In this document: piece after piece, positions 37,514 to 47,894 of the stretch
Layout: each line of letters begins with the position of its first letter
How positions within the stretch are numbered: the first letter of the stretch is position 1
Assembly: GCF_003403315.2 (NCBI RefSeq)
Contig: NZ_CP048407.1
Span: 1,054,001 to 1,118,000, forward strand
From: Thermaerobacter sp. PB12/4term
Lineage (GTDB): Bacteria; Bacillota; Sulfobacillia; Thermaerobacterales; Thermaerobacteraceae
Length of the DNA stretch: 64,000 nt
Direction of reading: 5' to 3'
The notes under the pieces: generated by a model
Databases searched by the model: none
Told to the model about the DNA's origin: nothing
What the model saw: the letters and a program-made list of their open reading frames with translations, nothing else
Made by a program: the position numbers and the translations under genes

Positions 37514-39604
37514 TCATCCTTCCCGTCCCTGCGAAACCGCCGGGGCCCCTCCGCCTCCTTCCAGGGCCGCGGCGGGAGATTGGGCACCGCCGCGGCCGGG
37601 CTCCTCCGGACGGTCGCTGTCCTCGGCGCCCGCTGCACCGTCCTGCCCGCCGCGGGCAGCATCGGACCCCCCATCCAGCCGAGGGGGAAGCCCTTCCGGA
37701 TCGGGGGACACGAACAAGGTGCGGGCGTGCTCGTAGCGGACGAAACCGGGCCGGGCGCCCTTGGGCTTGCGCACGTGGCGTGCTTCGGTGTAGTCCACGG
37801 CCACCCGGCCCGAGCCCCGGGCCCTGCTGTGGTAGGCCGCCACCCGCGCCGCCGCCTCCAGCGCCTCCGCCGCCGGTTCCGCCTCCCGGTGGGCCAGCCG
37901 CAGGAGGACGTGGGAACCCGGCACCTGCCGGGCATGCAGCCAGATGTCCCACGGGTTGGCGACCCGGGTGACCAGGGCGTCGTTCTGCCGGTTGTTGCGT
38001 CCGGCCAGGATGAGCTCGCCTCCCGGCCCGCGGTACCGGAGGAACCCGGCCCCGTCGCCACCGGCGCGCCGGGCCGGGGAGGGCGGGCCTCCCGTGGTCG
38101 CCGGGTCCGGAGACCCGGCCGGGCTCCGGCCCCGGCCGCGCCCGGGATCCGCACCCCGGGGGCTTGACCCCTTCCCCGCGGGGGTGGAATGGGCGGCCAG
38201 GTTCGCAAAGGCCGGGGCGTAGCCCTGCTCCGCCAGCTCGGCGGCGATGGCCTCCAGGTCGCCGGCGGAGACGGCCTCGGCCAGGGCCTGTTCCACCGAC
38301 TCCAGGTACGCCATCTCCTCCCGGGCGGCCTCCAGCAGGGCGGCTGCCTGTTCCCGGCCGCGCCGGGCCTTCTGGTACAGGCGGAAGTAGCGCTGGGCGT
38401 TTTCCTGGGGGCTCAGGGCAGGGTCCAGGGGAATGGTCACGGTGGCGCCCTCCGGGTCGTAGTAGTTGGGCAGGGTCACCTGCCTGGCGCCCCGGGGCAC
38501 CTGGCCGGCGAAGGCCGTCAGGAGCTCACCGTAGATGCGGTAGGGTTCGGCCTGCTCGGTGCGGTCGAAGTCCTCTTCCCGCGCCTCCAGGCGCCGCCGG
38601 GCCCGGCTCAGGGCCTCCCGCAGCAGCTGCTCCAGCTGCTGGCGCAGGTGCTGGCGGGTGAGGGCGTCCAGGCGCTCTCGGTAAAAGGTGTCGCACAGGG
38701 GCCAGAGGGCGCCTTGCGGCCGTTCCAGCCGGCCCCCGGGCGGCGGCGTGACGGGGAAGGCGGTGAGGGCGATGGCGGCCCCGGCCGGGTCCCGCACCAG
38801 CACCGGGTCGAACCGGCCCTGCCGGGCCGCCGCCAGCCAGCCCAGCACCACCCTGGCCAGGGCCTTCCCCCGCCCTGCCCCCTCCGGGGCAGCGGTCGCC
38901 TCCGCGGGAAGGGGCCTGCCGGTCGCCGGATCCAGCCCCGCCCGGTGCAGGGCCTCCTGCGCTAGTTCCCGGCCCAGCACCGGCACCTGCTCCAGCAGCC
39001 TGCGCCACGCGGGCCGGGGCCCGCGGGAGCGGCCGCCGGCTGCCTCGGGGCCCGGCGCCGTGACGGCCTCCAGCCAGGTTCGGCCAAGGGAGCTTGCATC
39101 CCCGCCGGGGAGAGGCGTGGGAGCCGGCGGCGGCTGGTACCGGCTTCCCGGCAGCAGGGAGCGCGAGGCGGAGCCGGGCGTGCGCCGCAGGGCATCGAGG
39201 ATGCGGCCCTCGCCGTCCGTGAGCACCACGTTGGCGCGCCGGTCCAGGAGCTCGATGATCAGATGCCGGCGGCGTCCCGGTTCGTCCGGGCCGGGCGCAA
39301 CGAAGTCCAGCTGCACCCAGCGGTCGAAGGCCGGCCCCTGGCGGGCCGCCACCAGGCGCAGCGACTCCAGGTGCTTGCGCAGCAGCATGCAAAAGGCGGG
39401 TGGCGCCGGCGGGTTGGCCGGCGGCCGGGCCGTGAGGTGCAGCCGCGGCAGGCCGGGATCGGCCCCGATCAACAGGTGAACCTCCCGCCCGGCGTAGAGC
39501 CGCAGCACCAGCAGGTGGGGCTCGGGCTGGTAGATCCGCTCCACCCGGGCGGGCAGCAAGCCGCTCAATTCGTGCAGGACGGCGGCCAGGACCAGGCCGT
39601 TCAA
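37514..39604 (-). CDS. rqcH: RqcH, ribosome quality control NFACT protein
   Basis: NEMF/Rqc2-family protein that binds stalled 50S subunits with peptidyl-tRNA and directs C-terminal alanine tailing in Bacillota; often annotated as fibronectin-binding protein FbpA. 696 aa. The NFACT-N domain covers about 1-250 (MNGLVLAAVLHELSGLL, IYQPEPHLLVLRLY, LLDRRANVVLTD). HhH and coiled-coil regions cover about 300-480. The NFACT-R domain starts at GGELILAGRNNRQND (about 530), with VPGSHVLLR. A Pro/Gly/Arg-rich insert of about 45 residues separates the coiled coil from NFACT-R. TTG start with GGGAGGG upstream. Confidence 0.92.
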   Translation of the reverse strand: MNGLVLAAVLHELSGLLPARVERIYQPEPHLLVLRLYAGREVHLLIGADPGLPRLHLTARPPANPPAPPAFCMLLRKHLESLRLVAARQGPAFDRWVQLDFVAPGPDEPGRRRHLIIELLDRRANVVLTDGEGRILDALRRTPGSASRSLLPGSRYQPPPAPTPLPGGDASSLGRTWLEAVTAPGPEAAGGRSRGPRPAWRRLLEQVPVLGRELAQEALHRAGLDPATGRPLPAEATAAPEGAGRGKALARVVLGWLAAARQGRFDPVLVRDPAGAAIALTAFPVTPPPGGRLERPQGALWPLCDTFYRERLDALTRQHLRQQLEQLLREALSRARRRLEAREEDFDRTEQAEPYRIYGELLTAFAGQVPRGARQVTLPNYYDPEGATVTIPLDPALSPQENAQRYFRLYQKARRGREQAAALLEAAREEMAYLESVEQALAEAVSAGDLEAIAAELAEQGYAPAFANLAAHSTPAGKGSSPRGADPGRGRGRSPAGSPDPATTGGPPSPARRAGGDGAGFLRYRGPGGELILAGRNNRQNDALVTRVANPWDIWLHARQVPGSHVLLRLAHREAEPAAEALEAAARVAAYHSRARGSGRVAVDYTEARHVRKPKGARPGFVRYEHARTLFVSPDPEGLPPRLDGGSDAARGGQDGAAGAEDSDRPEEPGRGGAQSPAAALEGGGGAPAVSQGREG

Positions 39605-39905
39605 CGGTGTCCCTCCCGTGGCTTCTGCCGTTGGACCAGATGCTAGGTCGGGTTGGAGCCTCTTTCACTATACCGCGGCGGCCCGCCGGGAAACTGGTCG
39701 AAAACCCCGCCGGGGCCCGCGAAGGGATTTACCCGAAGCCGTCGAAGTCACCCATGACTCGACCGACCGGTCGGTCGGCGCCAGGCCCCGGGCCGAAACC
39801 GCTGTCGCTCCTGGTGGCTGGAGGACAGCCCGGGGCCGGGGGCGCTGTCACCGCCGGGCGGCGACGGCCGGAACGGGCGGCCGGACCACGATGGGAGGGG
39901 ACGCG
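39605..39905. other. intergenic region between divergent rqcH and the fad operon
   Basis: 301 bases. It contains the 18-bp palindrome annotated separately. A minus-strand -10-like TATAGT (39667-39672) could serve rqcH, but no -35 is visible. No clear plus-strand promoter was found for the fad operon. Confidence 0.4.
39760..39777. promoter_or_regulatory. 18-bp perfect palindrome, likely TetR-family operator
   Basis: CGACCGACCGGTCGGTCG is a perfect palindrome 128 bases ahead of the first beta-oxidation gene. Its ACCGACCGGTCGGT core has the form of operators bound by TetR-family repressors of fatty-acid or phenylacetate catabolism in other bacteria. No TetR gene is in this window, so the regulator would be encoded elsewhere. 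Confidence 0.6.
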
Positions 39906-42308
39906 ATGCCGAAGGTCTTTCGCCGGGTTGCGGTGCTGGGGGCCGGCACCATGGGCTCCCAGATTGCCGCCCACCTGGCCAACCAGGGCATTCCCGTCGA
40001 CCTGTTCGACCTCAGCCGGGAACTGGTGGAGAAGGCCAGGCAGCGCCTGGCGGAGCTCAAGCCTTCGCCGATCTACACCCGGGACGTGCTGGACCTCATC
40101 TCGCCGGCCTCCTTCCAGGACGAGGGGGATCTGGCGCGCCTGCGCGACGCCGAATGGGTCGTCGAGGCAGTGCTTGAGCAACTGCCCGTCAAGCAGCAGC
40201 TGTGGCAGCGGGTGGCCCCCTTCCTGCGGCCGGGGGGCATCTACAGCACCAACACCTCGGGCCTGTCCATCCGGGCCATCGCCAGCGCGCTGCCGGAGGA
40301 AGCGCGGCGGCGGTTCTTGGGGACCCACTTCTTCAACCCGCCTCGTTACCTGCACCTGCTGGAGCTGATCCCGACCCCCGAGACCGACCCGGCCGTGGTC
40401 GAGGCCATGCGCGATTTCGCCACGCGGATCCTGGGCAAGGGGGTCGTGCTGGCCAAGGACACGCCCAACTTCATCGCCAACCGCATCGGCTGCTACGGGC
40501 TCATGGTGACGGGTCGGGCGATGCAGGAGTTCGGCCTCGGCCCCGACGAGGTGGACGAGATCACCGGCGAGAACATGGGCCGGCCCAAGAGCGCCACCTT
40601 CCGCACCCTGGACGTGGTCGGCATCGACGTGATGAAGGACGTGGCCGACAACACCCGCGCCGCCGTCCAGGATCCGGAGGAACAGGCCGCCTTCACCCTG
40701 CCCGAGTTCATGCGCCAGCTGGTGGAACGCGGCTGGACGGGCGAGAAGGCCGGCCAGGGCTTCTACAAGCGGGTCAAGCAGCCCGACGGCAGCCGGGAGA
40801 TCCTGGTGCTCGATCCCGCCACCATGGAATACCGGTCGCGCCGGCGGCTGAACGCGCCGTCCCTGCAGGCGGTGCGTGCCATCGAAGACCCGTTGCAGCG
40901 GATCAAGACCCTGCTGGCGGCGGACGACGTGGCGGGGCGCTTCGCCTGGGAGATCACCCGGCGCAGCCTGGCCTACGCCGCCAACAAGCTGGGCGAGATC
41001 GCCGACGACGTGGCCAGCATCGACCGGGCCATCAAGTGGGGCTTCGGCTGGAACGCGGGGCCCTTTGAACTGTGGGACGCCCTGGGCGCGGCAGCGGTCC
41101 TGGAGCGCATGGAGCGGGACGGCGAGCGCCTGCCCGGCTGGCTGGTGGAGGCCATCAAGAACGGGCCGGGCCGGTTCTACGTGGAGCAGGACGGCCGCAC
41201 CCTGGCGCTGGCCGCGGGCGGCGAGTACGTCCCGGTGGAGGCGGACCCGCGCTCCATCGACGTGCCGGCCCTGCTGAAGGGGAACCGGGTGGTCGACCGG
41301 AACACCGGGGCCACCCTGGTCGACCTGGGCGACGAGGTCCTGCTTCTGGACTTCCACGGGCCCAAGCAGGCCATCGGCCCCGACTTCATCCAGATGGTGG
41401 AGAAGGCGGTGGCCGAGGTGGAGGCCAACTGGCGCGGCCTGGTGATCTCCAGCCACGTCAAGCCCAACTTCTCCGTGGGCGCCAACCTCATGCTGATGCT
41501 GCTGGCGGCGCAGATGGGCGAGTGGGACGAGATCGACGCCATGGTGCGCCGGTTCCAGTACGCCAACATGAAGCTCAAGTACGCCGCCCGCCCGGTGGTG
41601 GTGGCGCCGTACGGCATCACCGTGGGCGGCGGCTGCGAGGTGGCCCTGCACGGCGCCCAGGTGGTGGCGTCGGCCGAGACCTACATCGGCCTGGTGGAGG
41701 TGGGCGCCGGGGTCATCCCGGGCGGCGGCGGCACCAAGGAGATGCTGCTCAGGGCCATCGAGAACGTGCCGGAGGTCTTCTCGGGCAAGTACGCCCAGAC
41801 GCCCGGGCCGGCCACCACCGACGTGATGGGCCGGGTCAACCTGCAGGTGCTGGTCAACCGGGTCTTCGAGCTGATCGCCACGGCGCGGGTGGCCTTGTCG
41901 GCGGCCGAGGCGCGGCAGCTGGGGTTCTTCCGGAACACCGACCGCATCGTGACGAACCCGGACCATCTGATCTACGAAGCCAAGCAGGCGGTGCTGGCCC
42001 TGGACGACGCGGGCTACCGGCCGCCGGTGCGCCGGCGCATCCCCGTGGTGGGCGACAGCGGGCGGGCCCTGCTGGAGCTGGCGGCCATCAGCATGCACTG
42101 GAGCGGCTACGCCAGCGAGCACGATCTCAAGGTCGCCCGCAAGCTGGCCCACGTGCTGGCCGGAGGCGACGTGCCGCCGGGCACCGAGGTGGACGAAGAG
42201 TACCTGCTGGACCTGGAGCGGGAAGCCTTCCTCAGCCTGGTGGGCGAGCCCAAGACCCAGGCGCGGATGCAGCACCTGCTCAAGACGGGCAAGCCCCTGC
42301 GCAACTGA
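39906..42308 (+). CDS. fadN: 3-hydroxyacyl-CoA dehydrogenase/enoyl-CoA hydratase (FadN type)
   Basis: Bifunctional beta-oxidation enzyme: hydration of enoyl-CoA and NAD-dependent oxidation of 3-hydroxyacyl-CoA; 800 aa. The dehydrogenase comes first, with Rossmann motif [39 protein letters not shown] and [10 protein letters not shown]. The hydratase-like domain is C-terminal (about 475-700: [33 protein letters not shown]). This order matches Bacillus FadN (YusL), not E. coli FadB. ATG 39906 follows GGGAGGGG. fadA follows after 28 bases. Confidence 0.94.
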   Translation: MPKVFRRVAVLGAGTMGSQIAAHLANQGIPVDLFDLSRELVEKARQRLAELKPSPIYTRDVLDLISPASFQDEGDLARLRDAEWVVEAVLEQLPVKQQLWQRVAPFLRPGGIYSTNTSGLSIRAIASALPEEARRRFLGTHFFNPPRYLHLLELIPTPETDPAVVEAMRDFATRILGKGVVLAKDTPNFIANRIGCYGLMVTGRAMQEFGLGPDEVDEITGENMGRPKSATFRTLDVVGIDVMKDVADNTRAAVQDPEEQAAFTLPEFMRQLVERGWTGEKAGQGFYKRVKQPDGSREILVLDPATMEYRSRRRLNAPSLQAVRAIEDPLQRIKTLLAADDVAGRFAWEITRRSLAYAANKLGEIADDVASIDRAIKWGFGWNAGPFELWDALGAAAVLERMERDGERLPGWLVEAIKNGPGRFYVEQDGRTLALAAGGEYVPVEADPRSIDVPALLKGNRVVDRNTGATLVDLGDEVLLLDFHGPKQAIGPDFIQMVEKAVAEVEANWRGLVISSHVKPNFSVGANLMLMLLAAQMGEWDEIDAMVRRFQYANMKLKYAARPVVVAPYGITVGGGCEVALHGAQVVASAETYIGLVEVGAGVIPGGGGTKEMLLRAIENVPEVFSGKYAQTPGPATTDVMGRVNLQVLVNRVFELIATARVALSAAEARQLGFFRNTDRIVTNPDHLIYEAKQAVLALDDAGYRPPVRRRIPVVGDSGRALLELAAISMHWSGYASEHDLKVARKLAHVLAGGDVPPGTEVDEEYLLDLEREAFLSLVGEPKTQARMQHLLKTGKPLRN

Positions 42309-42336
42309 CACCACCCTCGGGAGCGAGGTGAGCGGC

Positions 42337-43515
42337 ATGCGTGAAGCGGTGATCGTAGCCGGTGCCCGGACGGCCATCGGCCGCGCCCAGAAGGGCGCCC
42401 TGAAGGACATGCGGGCCGACGACCTGGCTGCCCTGGTGATCAAGGCGGCTCTGGAGCGGGCGCCGGGCATCGAGCCGGGCGAGATCGACGACGTCATCCT
42501 GGGCTGCGCCTTGCCCGAGGGCGAGCAGGGGCTCAACATTGCGCGCATTGCGGCCATCCGGGCGGGCCTGCCGACCAGCGTGCCGGGCTTCACCGTCAAC
42601 CGGTTCTGCTCGTCGGGCCTTCAGGCCATCGCCATCGCGGCGGAGCGGGTGATGGTCGGCGGGGCGGACATCGTGATCGCCGGCGGCGTCGAGACCATGA
42701 GCCGGGTGCCCATGATGGGGCACAACCCGTCCCTGAACCCGGCGCTGGTGGCGGAGTATCCCCAGGTCTATATGGGCATGGGCCACACGGCGGAAGAGGT
42801 GGCCCGCCGCTTCGGCGTCAGCCGGGAAGACCAGGACCGCTGGGCCCTGGAGAGCCACCGCAAGGCTGCGGCCGCCATCGACGCGGGCCGCTTCAAGGAT
42901 GAGATCGTGCCCGTCACCGTGCGCCGGGTGCGGGTGGAACAGGGCAAGCGGCTGGAGGAGACCTTCACCTTCGACACGGACGAGTGCGTGCGCCGGGACA
43001 CCACCCTGGAGCGCCTGGCCCAGCTCAAGCCGGTCTTCCGCCGGGACGGGTCGGTGACGGCGGGTAACTCCTCGCCCACCAACGACGGCGCGGCGGCGGT
43101 GATCGTCATGTCGGCCGAGGAGGCCGAGCGGCGCGGGCTGCCCGTCAAGGCCGTCTTCCGGAGCTTCGCCGTGGGCGGTGTGGACCCCGACATCATGGGA
43201 GTGGGTCCGGTGGTGGCCGTGCCCAAGGCCCTCAGGATGGCCGGGGTGCGGCTGCAGGATGTGGATCTCATCGAGCTCAACGAGGCCTTTGCCGCCCAGG
43301 TGGTCCAGGTGGTGCGGCAGCTGGAGCTGGATCCCGCCCGGGTGAACGTCAACGGCGGCGCCATCGCCCTGGGCCATCCCCTGGGCTGCACGGGGGCGCG
43401 GCAGGTGGTCACCCTGATGCACGAGGCGGCCCGGCGCAAGGCCCGCTACGGCGTGGTGACCATGTGCATCGGCGGCGGCATGGGCGCGGCGGGCGTCTTC
43501 GAATTCGCCAGCTGA
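42337..43515 (+). CDS. fadA: acetyl-CoA acyltransferase (thiolase, FadA type)
   Basis: Thiolase that cleaves 3-ketoacyl-CoA with CoA to release acetyl-CoA; 392 aa. The catalytic set is complete: Cys91 in NRFCSSGLQ, His347 in [14 protein letters not shown], and Cys377 in [12 protein letters not shown] 42337 is preferred over GTG 42328 because the GGGAGCGAGG site then has proper spacing, and the product begins [16 protein letters not shown]. Middle gene of the fad operon. Confidence 0.95.
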   Translation: MREAVIVAGARTAIGRAQKGALKDMRADDLAALVIKAALERAPGIEPGEIDDVILGCALPEGEQGLNIARIAAIRAGLPTSVPGFTVNRFCSSGLQAIAIAAERVMVGGADIVIAGGVETMSRVPMMGHNPSLNPALVAEYPQVYMGMGHTAEEVARRFGVSREDQDRWALESHRKAAAAIDAGRFKDEIVPVTVRRVRVEQGKRLEETFTFDTDECVRRDTTLERLAQLKPVFRRDGSVTAGNSSPTNDGAAAVIVMSAEEAERRGLPVKAVFRSFAVGGVDPDIMGVGPVVAVPKALRMAGVRLQDVDLIELNEAFAAQVVQVVRQLELDPARVNVNGGAIALGHPLGCTGARQVVTLMHEAARRKARYGVVTMCIGGGMGAAGVFEFAS

Positions 43516-43570
43516 CCCGGCCGCCCCGGAGACTCTGGAACCGGGAAGAGCCTTGGGAGGGATGAGGAGC

Positions 43571-45385
43571 ATGGCGGATGCGCAGCCCATGCCGGCGGGC
43601 GGCGAGGCCCGCGGGCGCAAGCCGCTGGGCGCGGGCTTCCTCGTGGAAGCCACGGCGCCGGAAGACATCTTCACGGCGGAGGACCTGAACGAGGAGCAGA
43701 AGATGATCGGCCAGGTGGCCCGGGACTTCGCCTGGCAGGAAGTCCGGCCCCTGATCGAAGAGCTGGAGCACGGGCACCACGAGCACTCGGTGGCCCTCTT
43801 GCGGCGGGCCGGCGAGCTGGGGCTGCTGGCCGTGGAGATCCCGGCCGCCTACGAGGGCCTCGGCCTGGACAAGGCCACGGCCACCCTGGTGGTGGAAAAG
43901 CTGGCGCCGGCGGGCTCCTTCGGCGTCACCTTCGGCGCCCACACGGGCATCGGCACCCTGCCCATCGTCTACTTCGGCAACCCGGAGCAGAAGCGCCGCT
44001 ACCTGCCCAAGCTGGCGACCGGCGAGTGGATCGCCGCCTACGCCCTGACCGAACCCGACGCGGGCTCCGACGCCCTGGGCGGCAAAACCCGGGCCGTGCT
44101 CTCGCCGGACGGCAAGCACTACATCCTGAACGGGCAGAAGCAGTGGATCACCAACTCCGGGTTCGCCGACGTGTTCGTCGTCTACGCCAAGGTCGACGGC
44201 GACAAGATGACCGCCTTCATCGTCGAGCGCAGCTTCCCCGGCGTCTCGGTGTCGGAGGAAGTGCGCAAGATGGGCATCAAGGGGTCGTCGACCCGGACCC
44301 TGTACCTCAACGACGTGCCCGTGCCCGTGGAGAACGTCCTGCACGAGGTGGGCAAGGGCCATCACATCGCCTTCAACATCCTCAACATCGGCCGCTGGAA
44401 GCTGGCGGCGGGCAACCTGGGGGCGTGCAAGGAGCTGATCGCCGTCGCGACCCAGTACGCCCAGAGCCGCAAGCAGTTCGGCCAGCCCATCGCCAGCTTC
44501 CCGCTGATCCAGCAGAAGCTGGCCGCCATGGCCGCCCGGACCTACGCCCTGGAGGCGATGGTGTACCGCACCGCCGGCGCCTTCGACGCCAGCCTGAGCG
44601 AGATCGACGGCGACGCGCCCGACGCGGGCCGGCAGGCCATCGCCGCCATCTCCGAGTACGCCGTGGAGGCGTCCATCAACAAGGTCTTCGGGTCCGAGAC
44701 CCTGGACTTCGTGGTGGACGAAGCCGTCCAGATCCACGGCGGTTACGGCTACATGCAGGAGTACGAGGTGGAGCGGGCCTACCGCGACGCCCGCATCAAC
44801 CGGATCTTCGAGGGGACCAATGAGATCAACCGGCTGCTGATCCCCCGGGAGCTGATGCGGCGGACCATGAAGGGCCAGCTGCCCCTCATGCAGGCGCTGA
44901 CCCGGGTCCAGAAGGAGCTGGCGGAGATGGCGCCCTTGGGGCCGGCCGGCGAGGCGGTGTCCGGCCCGCTGGCAGAAGAACAGGCCCTGATCGCCAACAC
45001 CCGGCGGCTGGGCCTCATGGTGGCGGGCCTGGCGGTCCAGAAGTACATGCAGCAGCTCGAACACGAGCAAGAGCTGCTGGCGGCCATCGCCGACCTGGCC
45101 ATCGAGCTGTACGCCATGGAGAGCACCGTGCTGCGGGCGCTGAAGGCCGGCGGCAACGGCCTGCACGCCGACCTGGCGCGGCTCTTCGTGGCGGGCAGCC
45201 TGGACCGGGTGGAGATCATCGCCCGCAACGCCCTGGCGGCCATCGAGCGCGGCGACACCCTGCAGGTGCAGCTGGGCGTCGTGCGGCGGCTGCTGCGGCG
45301 GGAGCCGGTCAACCGGGTGGCCCTGGGGCGTCATGTGGCGCGGGCCGTGCTGGAGGCGGGCGGGTACCCGCTGGCGACCCGCTGA
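43571..45385 (+). CDS. fadE: acyl-CoA dehydrogenase (FadE/YusJ type)
   Basis: FAD-dependent oxidation of acyl-CoA to trans-2-enoyl-CoA, the first step of beta-oxidation; 604 aa. It has the ACAD fold in residues 30-430: YALTEPDAGSDA, WITNSGFADVFVVYAKVDG and the catalytic-base loop IFEGTNEINRLL with Glu414. A C-terminal extension of about 170 helical residues, as in Bacillus YusJ and the VLCAD group, fits long-chain substrates. ATG 43571 is ten bases from GGGAGG; ATG 43562 is too close. Third gene of the operon, 55 bases after fadA. The electron acceptor (ETF) is not encoded nearby. Confidence 0.94.
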   Translation: MADAQPMPAGGEARGRKPLGAGFLVEATAPEDIFTAEDLNEEQKMIGQVARDFAWQEVRPLIEELEHGHHEHSVALLRRAGELGLLAVEIPAAYEGLGLDKATATLVVEKLAPAGSFGVTFGAHTGIGTLPIVYFGNPEQKRRYLPKLATGEWIAAYALTEPDAGSDALGGKTRAVLSPDGKHYILNGQKQWITNSGFADVFVVYAKVDGDKMTAFIVERSFPGVSVSEEVRKMGIKGSSTRTLYLNDVPVPVENVLHEVGKGHHIAFNILNIGRWKLAAGNLGACKELIAVATQYAQSRKQFGQPIASFPLIQQKLAAMAARTYALEAMVYRTAGAFDASLSEIDGDAPDAGRQAIAAISEYAVEASINKVFGSETLDFVVDEAVQIHGGYGYMQEYEVERAYRDARINRIFEGTNEINRLLIPRELMRRTMKGQLPLMQALTRVQKELAEMAPLGPAGEAVSGPLAEEQALIANTRRLGLMVAGLAVQKYMQQLEHEQELLAAIADLAIELYAMESTVLRALKAGGNGLHADLARLFVAGSLDRVEIIARNALAAIERGDTLQVQLGVVRRLLRREPVNRVALGRHVARAVLEAGGYPLATR

Positions 45386-45525
45386 CCCGTTGGCGCCCAT
45401 CTGCCGGACCGCGGCGCCTCGCGATGGGTGTTCTGGCCCGCCGGCCCGTCGCGGCGGTCCCATGCCGGTGCCGCGTTGTACCGGTCCCACGTCGCGGGTT
45501 CGGCGGCCAAGGACGAAGGAGACGG

Positions 45526-45553
45526 CGGGCGGGAGCCCGGTGGCTCCCGCCCG
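45526..45553 (+). terminator. hairpin after the fad operon
   Basis: Perfect 12-bp stem CGGGCGGGAGCC/GGCTCCCGCCCG with loop CGGT, about 140 bases after the fadE stop. No T-run follows. It may end the fad transcript or shape the leader of the next gene. Confidence 0.5.
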
Positions 45554-45609
45554 TGCCCGTTCCCAGGGGCGGCCGCCGTCAAGACCTGCTGAGCGAGGAG
45601 GCAAGATCC

Positions 45610-46674
45610 ATGGCAACCCCGGGCAAGGGTGCCGAGGCCCCGGCGACGGGGGTTCCGGCCCGGGTCCGCTGGGTCGACGACCGGGTTCTCTGCATCACTG
45701 TGCCGACCCCCTTTGCGGTCGGGGACGTCAACGCCTACGTCATAATGGGACGGGTGCCCACCCTGGTCGACGTGGGGCCCGGCGGGCGGCGGGGCCGGGA
45801 AGCCCTGGAGGCGGGGCTCGCCGCCGCCGGGCTGGACTGGAATCACCTGGCCCAGGTGGTGATCACCCACACCCATGCCGATCACTTCGGCCTGCTGCGC
45901 CGGTGGCCCGGGTCGAACCTGCCGCCCGTGCTGGCCCATCGCTGGGGGGCCCGCCACTTCCTGGGCGGGAACGATCCCGAGCGGGCTGCATTCTTCCAGG
46001 ATTTCGGGCGGGCGGCCGGGGTTCCCGCGGACCTGGCGGGCAGCATGCTCCAGGGGCTCCACCTGCTGATGGCGGCCGAGCCGGTCGCGCCCGTGGCACG
46101 CTGGCTGGAAGACGGCGACGAGATCGAGATGGGCGACGACCGGTGGCTGGTCCTGCACACCCCCGGCCACGCCCAGTCCCAGACCTGTTTCTACCGGGAG
46201 CGGGACGGGCTTCTCATCAGCAGCGACCACCTGCTGCCGGCCATCTCGTCCAACGCGCTGCTCGAGCCGCCGCCCCTCGACGAGCACGGCCGTCCGGTGC
46301 GCCCGGAACCGCCCCGCAGCCTGGTCGACTATCGCGTCTCCCTTCAGCGGGTACGGGCGCTGCCGGTCAGCCTCTGCCTGCCCGGCCACGGCGAGCCCTT
46401 CCGGGATCCCCACCGCCTCATCGACCGGCGCCTGGCGGCCATGGAGGACCGGGCCGCCCGGATTCGCGCCGCCCTGGCGGAACTGGGGGGTGAGGCGACC
46501 CTCTACCGGCTGGCCACGCACCTTTTCGGCAACGGGGATCCGGCCCACCTGCTGTTGGCCCTGTCCGAGGTCAACGGCCACCTGGAATGGATGGAATCGG
46601 AGGGCAGGGTGCGGCGGCGACTGGAGCCCGCCGCCGGGGACGGGGGTGTGGTCGCCCTCTTCGCACCGGCCTAG
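45610..46674 (+). CDS. MBL-fold metallohydrolase
   Basis: Metallo-beta-lactamase-fold hydrolase, 354 aa. The metal site is THTHADH with His87, His89, Asp91 and His92, followed by VLHTPGHAQSQTCFY, SSDHLLP and a late LPGHGEPF. A C-terminal winged-helix-like segment (about 270-345: IRAALAELGGEATLYRLATH) matches the C-terminal part of the LACTB2/RNase-Z-like subgroup. Substrate unknown; thioester or lactone hydrolysis is possible given the neighbouring beta-oxidation genes. ATG 45610 has GGAGG upstream. Confidence 0.88.
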   Translation: MATPGKGAEAPATGVPARVRWVDDRVLCITVPTPFAVGDVNAYVIMGRVPTLVDVGPGGRRGREALEAGLAAAGLDWNHLAQVVITHTHADHFGLLRRWPGSNLPPVLAHRWGARHFLGGNDPERAAFFQDFGRAAGVPADLAGSMLQGLHLLMAAEPVAPVARWLEDGDEIEMGDDRWLVLHTPGHAQSQTCFYRERDGLLISSDHLLPAISSNALLEPPPLDEHGRPVRPEPPRSLVDYRVSLQRVRALPVSLCLPGHGEPFRDPHRLIDRRLAAMEDRAARIRAALAELGGEATLYRLATHLFGNGDPAHLLLALSEVNGHLEWMESEGRVRRRLEPAAGDGGVVALFAPA

Positions 46675-46751
46675 CCCGAGCAGGCGAGCCGGCAGCGGCG
46701 CCTGCGGGACCCGTCGCCCCCGCCGCAGGAAGCGCCTTCGGAGGTGGAAAG

Positions 46752-47819
46752 GTGTTCCCCGAGCTCCTTCGTTCTCCCATTGTGCAGGCACCCATGGCCG
46801 GCGGCGTCTCCACGCCGGCCCTCGCCGCGGCCGTATCCCAGGCCGGGGGACTGGGGTTCCTGGCAGCCGGTTACAAGACGGCCGGTGCGATGAGGGAAGA
46901 AATCCGGGCGATGCGGGCGCTCACCGGAGCGCCCTTCGGTGTCAATCTTTTCGTCCCGCAGCAGGTTGACGTGGATCTCGCGGCCGTCCAGCGGTTCAGG
47001 GAGCGGTTGCGGGCGGAGGGCCGGCACCTGGGCGTCGAGCCGGGCGAACCGGTATGGGATGACGACGACTGGGAGGCCAAGCTGGAGGTTCTACTGCGGG
47101 AGCCCGTCCCGGTGGTGAGCTTCACCTTCGGTTGCCCGCCGCCGGATGTGATTGCGGAACTGAAGAGACGCGGCTCCTGTGTGGTGGTGACGGTGACGAC
47201 CCCTGAAGAGGCCGTCACGGCGAGCCGGGCCGGCGCCGATGCCCTGTGCGTCCAGGGCGTGGAAGCGGGAGGGCACCGGGCTTCCTTCGCCGATCACGAG
47301 TCCCCCGGAGGCGAGGATTACGGCCTTCTCGTGTTGTTGCGCCTGGTCCGGCAGGCGGTGTCCCTGCCGCTGATCGCCGCGGGCGGCATCATGCACGGCC
47401 GGGATATCGCCGCCGTACTGGTGGCGGGTGCTTGTGCTGCGCAAATGGGCACGGCGTTCCTGCGTTGCCCGGAGAGTGGGGCCCACCCGCTGCACAAAGC
47501 GGCCCTGGCGGATCCCCGGTTCACCGCGACGGCGTTGACCCGTGCCTTCACGGGCCGTCGCGCCCGCGGGCTGGTCAACCGGTTTGTGCGGGAATACAGC
47601 GCCGCCGCGCCGGCTGCGTACCCCCACGTGCATTTCCTGACCCGTCCACTGCGCCAGGCGGCGGCCAGGGCCGGCGACCCCGACGGGATGGCCCTGTGGG
47701 CCGGTCAGGGTTTCCGCCTGGCGAGGGAGATGCCGGCCGGGGAACTGGTACAGCAGTTGCGGGATGAGACGCAACGAGCGCTGGCCGAGGTTTCAAAACC
47801 GGGCGGGATCAAGTCTTGA
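46752..47819 (+). CDS. nitronate monooxygenase family protein
   Basis: FMN-dependent oxygenase of the 2-nitropropane dioxygenase/nitronate monooxygenase family, 355 aa. The N-terminus is LRSPIVQAPMAGGVSTPALA, with FMN-binding GGLGFLAAGYKT. The catalytic His is likely His175 in VEAGGHRA, followed by LPLIAAGGIMHG and AAQMGTAFL, which shape the phosphate site. Typical role: oxidation of propionate-3-nitronate and related alkyl nitronates. GTG 46752 follows GGAGGTGG. It lies 77 bases after the MBL gene. Confidence 0.9.
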   Translation: MFPELLRSPIVQAPMAGGVSTPALAAAVSQAGGLGFLAAGYKTAGAMREEIRAMRALTGAPFGVNLFVPQQVDVDLAAVQRFRERLRAEGRHLGVEPGEPVWDDDDWEAKLEVLLREPVPVVSFTFGCPPPDVIAELKRRGSCVVVTVTTPEEAVTASRAGADALCVQGVEAGGHRASFADHESPGGEDYGLLVLLRLVRQAVSLPLIAAGGIMHGRDIAAVLVAGACAAQMGTAFLRCPESGAHPLHKAALADPRFTATALTRAFTGRRARGLVNRFVREYSAAAPAAYPHVHFLTRPLRQAAARAGDPDGMALWAGQGFRLAREMPAGELVQQLRDETQRALAEVSKPGGIKS

Positions 47820-47833
47820 CAGGGGCGCGGCGG

Positions 47834-47866
47834 CGGTGCCGGGGCCGCCCGGCGGCCCCGGCACCG
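47834..47866. terminator. bidirectional terminator between convergent genes
   Basis: Nearly continuous 16-bp inverted repeat, CGGTGCCGGGGCCGCC against GGCGGCCCCGGCACCG, between the nitronate monooxygenase (plus) and the acyltransferase fusion (minus). No T-run on either side. Confidence 0.65.
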
Positions 47867-47894
47867 TCCGGCGGCCCGGGAACCGCGCTGATCC

